Below, in pieces: positions 11,651 to 23,229 of a DNA stretch of 64,000 nt (positions within the stretch are counted from its first letter, which is position 1; every line of letters begins with the position of its first letter). The notes under the pieces were generated by a model. It saw nothing but the letters and a program-made list of their open reading frames with translations. It was not told the DNA's origin and ran no database searches. Position numbers and translations under genes: made by a program. The DNA comes from Magnolia sinica (Eukaryota > Streptophyta > Magnoliopsida > Magnoliales > Magnoliaceae), in assembly GCF_029962835.1 (NCBI RefSeq), contig NC_080584.1:76226862-76290861 (forward strand), given 5' to 3'.

Positions 11651-13400
11651 TGGCATAGTATAGACTTCAAACAATCTTCATCTTAGCTACTTGGTTAAAG
11701 ATCTCCTCATAGTCAATGTTGTACTCGTATTTATATTACTATGCAACAAGACAAGTCTTGTACCATTCAAGAGTCTCATATGATTTAATCTCAGCTAGGT
11801 AGGCATGGAATGAGATCTCATATATGATTATTGAGTAGGCCCTGTACCTTATTTTCCATTGTGTCACTCCAACATTGTTGTGTAGAAGCCTAAGAATATG
11901 AGGGGGGTATAAAAATAGACTCAATATATATCATAAAACATAGAGCATGTGAGTCTGTTTAAAGGATACAATGGACGATTAGAACGGCGTACCTAAAACA
12001 TAATTGGATGGGCTACAAGTTGAGAAATAAGAGGGGGATGAGGAAAGGGAAGTGCTTTTTTCTGTCATTATGGAGAAATTTACAAAAGTAAGAGTTACAT
12101 GTGAAGTAGAAGATATATCTAGAAACTAAGTGAGGCCTATCAATCTAACAAAGGTATTTTGCAGAGTAGAAGAGAGTGAAATATGAAATGGAACATGTTA
12201 TAAGAAGACAACATTTCTTAAAACATGAGCACGATGTGCATTTGGGTCATAATAACAATATTCCTTTTAGGTGCATTCAAAATAGATATACATGAGCAGA
12301 CGAATTTTTAAGGAATCTTATTTCGTTCATGTATAGAAAGATGAACATAAAAAATATAAAATAATGAGTATGAAGGAAGATAACCAAGGAAAACATAGTA
12401 ATGACAAGTATTTTACAGAAATTTTATTGGCATACGCTTTATGAGATTGACAGAATGGAGCATTACCTAAGCCTAGAAGTCCTGCTCGAACTGTAATTCC
12501 TGTAAAAATTTTCTTCATCTATAATATAATTGAATCTTAATCCAAAAAAAAAGAAGCCTAGAAGGTACTTGGAACAAAGGAGTCATCTATCAAAGTGTTG
12601 GCTGTCTCGACAATATGACGAATTTTTATTTTTATTTTTTTAAATTTTTTATCAGTGACACCATTTTGCTGAGGAATATCTGGACAAATCTTCTGATGAA
12701 TGATCAAAGGATCCCATCAATATGCTTCAAATTGTAAAGAGACATTCTCCACCAAAATCTAATCGAAGAATCTTAATATTTTTTTCTTGAATTAAGTGAC
12801 CACCGTATGGTAGAATTATTTAAAAATATGAAAAACTTGTGACTTAAGTGCATGGAATATATTCAAGTATATCCGGTGAGATCATTTATGAATATCACAT
12901 AATACCTCATGCTAAACATGGATAAAACAAGGGATGCCCGCTAAACATTAGTTTATACTATCTCAAAATGTGCAGTAGAACGAGAAGTAGTTAGAGAAAA
13001 ATGCAAAGATTTACTTTTAGACAAACAACATGAAGAGCATGATAGATCAAGAAAAGAGTTATTTATACTTAATTGATCTAAAATACCAGAAGAAAACATG
13101 TGAAATAATCCATCGAAGTGTGGATGATGAAGGCGATAATGCCAAGATTTGAACACTTTATTTGCATGCATAATATCAACATAAGAAGGAAAGAAAATAA
13201 GTTGTTGGTAAATAGATGGATCAATGTGCAACATGAAGAGCTGCCCTTTCCTCCTACTCCTCTCAATTAGTTTTCTTGTTGCTAGATCTTGCATGAAACA
13301 AACATCAGGTAAAACAATTACTAGGCATTGATTTTGAATTAATTGACCCACATAGATAAGATTAGGGAATAATTTTGGTACATGAAAAATATTAAATTAG
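11640..13400 (-). mobile_element. Decayed Ty1-copia retrotransposon (pre-integrase, integrase and start of reverse transcriptase)
   Basis: Read on the minus strand from 13351 down, the translation shows the copia GAG-pre-integrase pattern: CFMQDLATRKLIERSRRKGQ, WHYRLHHPHFDGLFHMFS, then CSSC. Degenerate integrase phrases follow at about 12950-12590 (YVIFI, YLNIFHALKSQVFHIFK, and a frame matching the usual IPQQNGV region). At 11760-11650 come WYKTCLVA and YNIDYEEIFNQVAKM, the conserved start of copia reverse transcriptase. Many stops and frameshifts break it and about 800 bp in the middle are unrecognisable. No LTRs were paired with it. It is inactive. Confidence 0.65.
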
Positions 13401-13689
13401 GTAAATGTACGATGCTGAATGTTTGTACTTCTAAGTATATCCATGCAACTGTTCCTTTATTATTTATTGACAAAAAGAGGGAGAAAGAACAAGTCTCACC
13501 AAAACAAGTTGAATGTTGCTTTGTAAGTTCTATTTGTTGTAGGGAATTGATGAAGATTAAGGGAGCAATTTAATAGGAGCATTGCAAGTGTATTCATGTC
13601 ATTTCTACATATTTAAATTGTAAATCTTTATATTTGACATGTAATATTTTTAGTTCTTTTTTGTTTTTCATTACTATTAACTATGATAG

Positions 13690-15400
13690 GGTCTAATTTA
13701 TCTTTGTCACATAATTGACAAAGGGGGAGATTATTAGTACCTCATTTTTTCAATAACGTGTGCTACGTGTTCTGAGTTGGTTGAGCCTCCACAAGAAAAT
13801 ACTGAAGACCAAAAACTCGAAGACTTGAGGCATCAAGGCCGGAGACAATAGGTAAACATGAGGTACATTGATAATTATAACCCTAGACCCATTTACTTCC
13901 CAAACAACCTACCCTAAATGACTTGTTCTAAATAGGAAAATCCTTAGTCATCAGGTTTGTGCTGGCTAGTTCATGTGCAAAGTGCGTTGAAAGAAATATA
14001 AACAAAATGCACAAGTTTGATCGATCTTCGATCAATCGAGCAAACCTTTAATTGGTCTCGATCGATCGAAGGCCCTTCACTCAATTGATCAAAGGTGTGC
14101 AAAAACATCCACCAATATTTTGCTCTAAATTGAACCGAAGTTTGATCGATCAAAGTATCACTTGATTGATTGAGACTAGCCGTTAGCGATCTATTTGAGC
14201 TCTCTCTTGATAATTTGCAATTTGATCTTTGAGCAAATGATGGTTTTGAGTGAATTAGAAGCCCTAGTGTGTCCCAATACTTCTCACCATTCTTAGGCTA
14301 TCACCCAAAAAATATTCATACCTTCATCATTATATTTTATCACTCTAATGAGCATCTCAAGCTCCATTTGATGAATAATATGGTATCTTACATTCTGTAG
14401 AGTTTAAACTCTACATCCATGGATAAATCCTTATCTAAACATCATTTAGAATACCCATCTAGGTGAATCCTAATTTAAAATCAACTATCCCATAGTTATA
14501 GGAGATTAAACTTATTTTCCATTATTTTAGTATGCTTATTAGAGTATCAAGTGAAAGGTGGCCAGTTCAAAAAAGCAGAATAATATTGACTTCAAAGATC
14601 GGGGGATCACAAAAGAAGCAGATTTAAGAAGTAAAGATGCATCTCAAGCAAGTAGTTACAATGAGACTCAATCCGACAAGTAAGGTTATCATTTTAGAGT
14701 CCGTATACTCTTTCATTGTGTAAGATTGCGTATAGAGTTTGTAATCCAAACTCAAATAATTTCTTGTGTAAGAATGAATTCACCAGACACAGGTGCGTAC
14801 ATATTACTCTTCGTAAGAGCCTTCGACGAAAGTAAATTTGAGTCATTCGATTATGATTGGGGTTATTGGTTAGTCTATAGAAAACATTTGAAGTTTCCGA
14901 GTGAGCTTCCTACGAGACTGTACTCTTATAAAGGTTAGGGGTGAACCTCTTGAAAACTCATAAGATAATAAAATCCGATACACTCGAGGAGCGCGCATCC
15001 TCCGGGAGTGGAGTAGGCAATTAATTAAATCACTATACATTGTTATGTTTGTGATTATTGATGTTTGCAAATTTATTATGCTTATGATTGGATTTGTTTA
15101 ATTTATATTATGCATTAGTTGCTTGAGTACACACACAATTGAAATTTTCACAGTTAAACATACTTAATTGAGTACACATACAATCGATATTTTCATAGTT
15201 AAACATACTTGATTGAGTACACACACAATTGATATTTTCACATATCTCACATAGATTAGTTGTTCAATTAGTTGAATAGTTTGTAATTTATTTACTTTGA
15301 CCTACTTAGTGTGGAGGCCTAAGCATTAATTGTTTTTTAAGACATAATTTTTAAGTAGTCCTATTCACCCCCTATATAAGACTCAACCGTAATTCTAAGC
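13690..15400 (+). mobile_element. 3' end and LTR-like segment of a copia-type element, tentative
   Basis: A purine tract in the context GACAAAGGGGGAGATTATTAG (about 13716-13737) looks like the polypurine tract plus LTR start often seen at the 3' end of plant copia elements. The following ~1.6 kb has no coding signal. It contains clustered GATCGATC-type phrases at about 14015-14165, and ends near a CCTATTCACCCCCTAT phrase at about 15360 that I associate with copia elements. No second LTR or target duplication was found, so the boundaries are guesses. Confidence 0.35.
15121..15245. repeat. Short tandem repeat, about 2.5 units of ~50 bp
   Basis: The phrase TTGAGTACACACACAATTGA followed by ATTTTCACAGTTAAACATAC is repeated with a few substitutions at about 15123, 15170 and 15217. 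Non-coding. Confidence 0.7.
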
Positions 15401-15655
15401 TTTGCCAAACTTTTGCGTGCCATGTTAGACAATCAGCGCAATTTCAATAAACACTAAGGTGCGCCCTAAATAGTTTTTAATGGTATGAGATTTTATTACT
15501 ACTGTTGTTTATAGTATGGCTAACCTCATTATTAAATCTGATTTATTTTTGGGATTTTGTCATAAAATGATATGACAAAAGTGGATGGATGGCGTTGATA
15601 CAAAATACATACATTAGGGTGGGTCCCATCATAAGGGTCACACCATCTTGGGCCG

Positions 15656-15817
15656 AGGTTGTCATGTGTTAAGGGTTTAGGTTGTCGTGTATTAAGGGTC
15701 AAGGTTATCATGTGTAGGGGGTCAAAGTTGTCATGTGTTAGAGGTCTTGGTTGTGAACATGTGTCAGGTCCAGGTTGTTGTGTATTAGGGGTCTAGATTG
15801 TCATGTATTAAGGGTAT
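15656..15817. repeat. Minisatellite, seven units of about 23 bp
   Basis: Seven consecutive imperfect copies of a unit like AGGTTGTCATGTGTTAAGGG. They differ by scattered substitutions and single-base indels. The tract is open in places but encodes nothing recognisable. Confidence 0.85.
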
Positions 15818-16574
15818 AATGGTTGTGGGCCCACCATGAGTATGTCTTGAATCCACTCCATTGGATTCAAATTAATTTAATTTAAGGTCATGGGCTAAGA
15901 AGTACATAAGGTGGACCGCGACAGTATAAGATAAGTAAGGAGTAAATGGTCATCATTATCAGTTGGTGTGGGCTATCGAGAGCTTGTATTCAATTGAAAT
16001 TTGTCTTCTTCTTGAAATATCGGGCTAGGAAGAAAATAAATGAATGGGATCTACATCTAAGTGAGCCTCATCACTACGTGATGTCACATTATATATTGAA
16101 ATTGAGACTAAAAAGCTCTTGGCACATGTACAACTCAAACTCATAAAGTCAAAGAGTATTTTAATCCTTGAAAAACTAAAATAGCTCTAAATAGTTAAAA
16201 AGAAGAAGAAAAAAAATTATAAGGGAGAATATTCTTTTAAAATGACTATACCTTGGAGCACTTTTGATTAAAAATAATAATAAAATTAAAAAAAAAAAAA
16301 AAAAACTTTAAATTTGACTGAAAAGATGGCATTGATTTCGGACACCCCCGCATCTCCGGTATTACGTGTACCTGCCAGCACACGTGTTATGTTGCACAAG
16401 AGGCAACATTTGCCAATCCTGGTGCTTTTCGATATTCAAATCATTTATGCCTTGGTACATCCACATTTCCATAGACCGTTCATATGTCGCGCTGTACTCA
16501 CACGCGTTCATATGTCGCGCTGTAATCTGTGGGCCTATTCCGTCCCACCGTTGCTGGCCCTACAAAGCTTCCCA

Positions 16575-17175
<601 letters not shown>

Positions 17176-17276
17176 CCTGAGACACAGCAACTGATTTCCA
17201 CACACATGAGTGGATAACTTTCTTCAACGCTAGCATGATGCCATGTGTACAGGGAAATCCAAAATTCGGAGACCAA

Positions 17277-17690
17277 GCACTGTGGGGGCCCACCGTGATG
17301 TATGTGTTTTATCCATGCCCATCATCCAATTTTCCAGCTCATTTAAAGGCATGGGCCCAATAATGATGCAGATCCAAAACGTAACTGGACCACAACATAA
17401 GAAACAGTGGGTATTGAACGCCTACCCATGCATCGTTGTAATTTTCTTAAGAGAGTGGAAGTTTTGGATCAATACCTTCGTCTAAGGAATGCGTGACCTT
17501 TGGAACAGATTGAATGGCAAATAAACATCACAATAGCTCTAAGAAGCTTTCAACTGTGGAATGATCATTATCGATGATTGAGCTTTGAATTTACTTATTT
17601 TAGTGTTAATGACATATAATGAGCTGGCAAAACAGAAAAACGGTGTGGATAAAACATAGATATCATTGTGGCCCTGCTGTCAAAATCTTT
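17277..17690. mobile_element. Foldback MITE-like element
   Basis: The left arm GGGCCCACCGTGATGTATGT then GTTTTATCCATG pairs with the right arm GTGTGGATAAAACATAGATA then ATTGTGGCC. The core phrases of the family (AACTGGACCACAACATAAG, GAAACAGTGGG) are between them. No coding capacity. Confidence 0.6.
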
Positions 17691-17799
17691 AACAGTAATG
17701 GGTTGATCTGTATGTACTCTTATGTGTTTTTGCGTATTCCAGGAGCTAAGAGGAATCCCTGCTGCGTGCGTGAATGGTCAATCTTAAATAATAATAAAA

Positions 17800-18555
17800 T
17801 CATCATGGGAAACTTAATTAACAATGTTGAAATTTATTTTTTGAAAAATAAAAACATTTTAAAACGTTCATTTTGCCGCCAAAACAATTTTAGAAATTTT
17901 CAAATAAAAAAGTACAATTTTTACTTTTGTCCTACATCAGAAATGAGAAAAGAAATATTGTGGTTTCTATGTGGAGGTATGTAGTATTCTTACTTGGAGA
18001 TTGAGATACCCAGGTTGTGTGTTCCAGCGTGTAGCACGCATGGTCATAGGTGTGGGCAGTGTGGTTATAGTAGCGCGAGTTGACACACTTTGCACTTCGC
18101 ATGTGCATATCGTGTCGCAGAGTAGTCGCTCCCTCGCGAACCTTCCCGAGATGGTGCGAGTGATCTGATATGAGCCTGGGTGAGAGTAGTCTAATATGAC
18201 CTAGGTTTTATATACTATAGAAAATAGTTGGATTATTAATTTGAAACGGTCAGCCATTTTGAGAACGGATAACATTCTTAAAAGCCACAACGGTCCGAAA
18301 ACGGACAAGTTATAATGATCCAACGGTTAGATCTTTCAATCTAACTATTTAAAACGGCTCAAATTAATGATCAACAGTCAGAAACATTTTTCAAACATTC
18401 TAATCCATTGATGACCACCTAGCAATGGTTCACTCCCTAGTGCCTATATAAATTGGACCATTCTGGTCCAAAATTCTTTTCCTCCAACAAATCCCTCCAA
18501 AACCATTAGATCTTATAGATAGGAATTTCCTTCTAAGAATATTGCAAATAGGTCT
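17800..18555 (+). repeat. Left part of a possible LTR-like sequence interrupted by the solo LTR
   Basis: A GC-rich patch (17985-18170) is followed by phrases such as CCAACGGTTAGATC and a TATA-like CCTATATAAATTGG at about 18442-18455. Plant LTRs and promoters both look like this. After removal of the solo LTR the sequence continues at 20625. No coding signal and no ends found. Confidence 0.3.
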
Positions 18556-20619
18556 TGTAACAACCCTAAAATTTGGTACATTATAAAAAAAACTAAATTA
18601 AATATTTAAAGAATTTATTTTTAAATAAAAAATAAAAACAAGTCAATAGTTGAGTTGGTAGCGAAATTCTTAATTGAGAGAGAAGTTTAGGGATCAATTT
18701 TTGAAGTAGTAATAACAAATTTTTTTTATTAAATATCATAAAAAATTTCAAATTCAGGATAAGAGAGGATGTGCTCATCCTATCTTATGAGAAAATTCTT
18801 TAAAAAGGGATACGATAGGAAGCCCTAAAGTAAAAGGAAGAGGAAATTCTAAGAAGACTTAATCGGGTAAATTCTAATCGTTTGATCTTTTTAATTTTTT
18901 ACTATGTTATGAATTTCTTCCCAATCTATACAATAGATGGTGTGGATCATCCACACGATCATTGTATAGGTGTGTAGAGTTAATTTTAATAAAGTGATAT
19001 TTTTATGATCTTTCAGATCTGGTTAGTAATATTTTAGGATATATTGAATGGATGGAATCTGATTGTGCTAAGATATATCTGTAGGAATCATATGATCCCT
19101 AAGGCCAAAATATACAAGGGCCATAATTTTTAAATCAATCTGACCATCAGATAGGCTACATTAATCAGATCTAAAAGTGTTTAATAAAGAAATCTTAGAT
19201 TTTTGCACAAGTGTTGGTATCACTTGGCGTAGAAGGTCGAGATGGGCCATTGGTATTTGTGTGGTTAGATCCACACCATCCATCTAATGTGTAGAGGCAA
19301 AACATGATAATACCTCAAGAATCTGGATGATCCAATTATCCGGTGGGCCACCCCGATTAATTATTTGACATTCAATTTAAGGATTTTAAAAAAAAATTTA
19401 GATCTTGATAATTAAATTTACATAAACATGTAATTTTAATTATTTGATTATTTTAGATTTGGCCACTTAGAATGTTAATCAAAGGTGAACCCCACCATGT
19501 AATACAAATAAATGATATTATTACAAATAAATGAATAATAATATCGTTGATATAATCGATAGACTCCGGAATTCAAATCAACTTAATTACATTGCAGAGT
19601 CAATACTACCAAACTCAGGTGAGTAACCCAACTTGTCTCATAATTCATTAAAATTAAAATAAATCATTGTGATTGTTTGATTGATTTACTGGTTTGAATA
19701 TTTTGATATGATAATTGTACGATAAATTTATATGTGAATATTTTAAGCGAGACAACTATGCCAAATATGAAAAATATGCATTTACATATCATCCCTCATT
19801 CATTGCATTGCATAATGCATGGTCGATCCTACGGTCCCTCCCTGGAAGAAATGTTGATCCTGGTAGAGCGTTACCAGATGCGGGCTATGTACAAGCCTAC
19901 CGAAAGGTGGAAGCCTACCTAATGGGTGGATGCGGGTTGACGACCTCCAACCCGAACAGATGGACGATTATCTCATTTAATATATTCATACATCATTTTA
20001 CATTCATATCATTGTACATGTATTTATATATTATTTTAATTGCTATGATTATGAACAATGCTGGGTTATATCACTAAGCCTGGTCAGCTTACATTTTTAT
20101 TGATGGAAAAACCATATAGAGGAGCTATTAGCAGATGATGTGACGCAAGAACTGGAGGGATCTACTGTACCTGAACACGACCCACCTGAAACATGTGCAT
20201 ACTTATCTGAAGATGAAGTGACGGCATTAGACAATTTTTGATTATATGTTTTATTCTGTTAGCATAGTTTAATAATGCATACTAGTATTTATTTTGAGAC
20301 TTTAAGCAATTATTTAGATTTATTTCTTTGAAATAATGTTAGCATGGAATAAATATCATTATAGTATAATGGTATAATAAGTGAATGATTTTAAGGTTCA
20401 TTTTATTTTAAGGGTCATCAAGATTTATACATGTTTAGTTGATTGGTGCTAAGTATTATGTATGTGTGATTGAGATTATGGTGGACCTTATATTGAATAT
20501 AATTATTATCTCTGATTAAACCGATTAAGGAAATAAATTAGTACACTTTGTGTACGAGTTATGAACTGAAACTCGGGTCTGAGGGTGCACACTCTATACC
20601 CGAATTTTGGGGCGTGACA
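18556..20619 (+). mobile_element. Solo LTR (2064 bp) with 5-bp target-site duplication
   Basis: It starts TGTAACAACCCTAAAATTTG and ends CCGAATTTTGGGGCGTGACA, so it has TG...CA ends. The two ends are also imperfect inverted repeats of each other over ~20 bp. It is flanked on both sides by the direct repeat GGTCT (18551-18555 and 20620-20624), the 5-bp duplication expected from an LTR-element integrase. No second LTR, primer-binding site or gag-pol is present, so this is a solo LTR left by recombination between the two LTRs of a full element. It is probably Ty3-type judging from the GGGGCGTGACA end, but that is only an impression. An open frame at 19715-20077 has no recognisable motif. Confidence 0.85.
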
Positions 20620-20935
20620 GGTCTACTAATAGAATCTTCCAGAAGATCCACCGCATTGAAAAGTTCCTACGTGGACCTTGCGTGATTGTTGCACGCAGCT
20701 TGTCTTATCCTCGATGCAATTGACCTGTAACCCATCAACAATTCATAAGGGGGCGAATCACACTTTAAGGACAACATAATTTTTTATGTGATTCAATCTG
20801 GCGAAGCAAAGTAAATAATTTTACTTTTTTTTTTTGGTATTTCCAATTTAAGGAACAACAAACAACATGTGAATTTTGGATTCATATCTTAAAAGTGCCT
20901 TGACAAACGGACCGGTAGAGTGAATTTTTCAGAAG

Positions 20936-21271
20936 TTAGGTAGGGACCACCATTATTTATGAGAAATATATGGATCATATTAAAACATGAGCCTAAAAAT
21001 GAGGCAGATCAAAACTCAAGTGGACCACACGACAGGAAACAGTGAGGGTTAAATGTCCATCCTTGAAATATTCATGGGACCATAGAAGTTTTGATCAGGC
21101 TAATAGTTTTCAGTTTTCAGTTACATCATGATGGAGGGAGGTTTCAATTGTGGGCACTTTTTCCCTATCACGTAGCCCACTTAATTTTTGTATTAGCCAC
21201 GTACTAACATGATTTAGAAAATCAAATGAATAGAGGATTTTCTCATAAATATCAATGTGGGCCCACCTAGC
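20936..21271. mobile_element. Foldback MITE-like element, short copy
   Basis: The left arm TAGGGACCACCATTATTTAT then GAGAA pairs with the right arm TTCTCATAAATATCAATGTG then GGCCCACCTA. The family core CTCAAGTGGACCACACGACA and AAACAGTGAGGGTTAAATG is inside. Confidence 0.6.
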
Positions 21272-21277
21272 TTATTA

Positions 21278-21463
21278 GGGCTGTACACAAGTCGAGCTAG
21301 CTCGAAAAGCTTCCTCGACTCGGCTCAATTCAGCTCGGATTGACTCGGCTTGAAGGGTCGACTCGAGGTGAGTCAAGCTCACTTTTGAAAACTCGAGTTG
21401 AAATTGAACCGAGTTCAATCAGGATGTAGATTAACTCGACTCGAACCCGACTCGAAGCTCGAG

Positions 21464-21539
<76 letters not shown>

Positions 21540-22010
21540 TAAAAAATAGAAGTATCGACGCTACCTGAACCTCTCTTTCCCCCTTGCCCTGTCTTTCCCT
21601 TACCTAGCCCGCGGGTCGCCATCTCGCGCCTACTCGAGTTGAGCTCTTTGCCTCTCTCTCTCTCTCTCTCATTCTCCTCTCCCTGATCCACATCCAACCC
21701 GACTCGTCTCAGACCACTCGGTGACTACTCTCAGCCCATGCTCAACCCGACTCGTCTCAGTGCACTCGGTGACTCGGGTGTGGATTTGGGTTAGGTTGGA
21801 CGCTGGGTTGACATATGAACAAGCTTGACTCGACTCGAACCACTAGCTGAACTCGAGATCGGCTCGAAAGCTTTGACAAACAAGCCAAGCTTCAATGTTG
21901 AGTTCGAGGGTGAGCTTGAGCTCGAACTTGAGTATAACATGGATGAGTCAAGCTGAGTTTGGCCCAGCTCGACTCGACTCGACTCGGCTCGATGTACAAC
22001 TCTACTTCTG
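21278..22010. mobile_element. MITE-like element made of CTCGAG/CTCGACTCG phrases with inverted ends
   Basis: The left end TTAGGGCTGTACACAAGTCG and the right end CGATGTACAACTCTACTTCT are imperfect inverted repeats. The whole element is packed with GAGCTCGAG and CGACTCGAC phrases on both strands, making it strongly self-complementary. A (TA)n tract (about 21466-21535) and a (CT)n tract (about 21652-21670) lie in the middle. The end sequence looks hAT-like but I found no clear 8-bp target duplication. Confidence 0.6.
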
Positions 22011-22096
22011 ATCCCATTAACTCCCTGTAGATAGAATGCATATTGCGTACTACTCCACCAATCTCTAGCCACGAATGGACAGTTCGGTGGGTTAGT

Positions 22097-22932
22097 CAAA
22101 AGTGATGTATCTTTTTATCTATGTCGTCCATCTCTTTTCCTAGGTCATTTTAAGTTATGACCACAAAAATGAGGCAAATCCAATGCTCAAGTGGACCACA
22201 TCACAGATGACTATTTTAATGTAACTTACATTTCATGCCTTGTGTATTTAATGCAACAAAGGTTATTATTTGGCATGGTTCATCCATGCGTTGTATCTAT
22301 TTCATTTTTGTGCTTAAACCTTAAAATTATTTGAGAGATGGGATGGGCGGCGTCGATAAATAGTTAAATCAAAACTACACATTCGGTCGTGGCTAGAGAC
22401 GGGCGAGGGTAAGACGCAATCTGTGTCCTCGTAGACTTACCGACCTAACTTTTGCACACGATAACTTATGGCCCGAGTTCCATATATCCGAGTGGGTGGA
22501 TTCCGTGGGGCCCACCATACTGTATGTTCCTTACATCGATGCAATACATCCTTTTTGAAATCCCATTTTAGGGCATATTCCCAAAACCAACATAGATCCA
22601 AGTCGGGGGTGGAACACATCACAGGAAGCAATAGGGATCTAACATTACTAGCTTCTTATAAGGCATTAAAGTTTTGATTTAATCTGATATTTGTACATTT
22701 CCTTTCATCCTGATTTTTGTGACCTTATCAACAGGTTGGATGGAAAATAAAGAATATAGTGGCCCTTACGAAGTTTTAGACGGTGGATATTCAGTAATAA
22801 TTGCTTGTGCTGTGGTCCACTATAGATTTTGATCTACTCCCTTTTTAGCATCATGAGCTAAATATAAGCTGCCCAAATGAATGGAAGGCATGGAATTAAG
22901 TATATTACATCAAAGTGGACCCACAATTACGA
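22097..22932. repeat. Two degenerate foldback repeats in a row
   Basis: One copy runs from about 22097 to 22380, with arms GTGATGTATC and GATGGGCGGCG and core CTCAAGTGGACCACATCACA. The second runs from about 22502 to 22932, with left arm GTGGGGCCCACCATACTGTA and right arm TACATCAAAGTGGACCCAC. Non-coding. Confidence 0.5.
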
Positions 22933-23229
22933 ATGCACCAAACGAGCACCGGGTAACTTCATATTAGAGGAAGGAATTGCACAAAATCAAGTGAGGTACA
23001 TTTCACAAAATAGTGAGGATTGAACTCCCATTTCCTAAGGTCCATGTCCTACTCATTGATCCATAGCTAAAGTGGTAGGTTGAGTCAAAGATAACATCAT
23101 TTCCAACATTGAGGTCTTGGTATAGACTCCCAAGTGCGCTATGTACTAACAAGCTAATCGATCCCTACCTTCTTCTTTTTTTAGCTGAGATAAAGTAAAT
23201 CAATATATTTGTTTAGTTTGATTGGTGTG

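Noticed and set aside
12327-12518. Possible small membrane protein (minus strand)
   Set aside because: Hydrophobic tail only; it lies within a decayed copia region and has no conserved motif or splice context.
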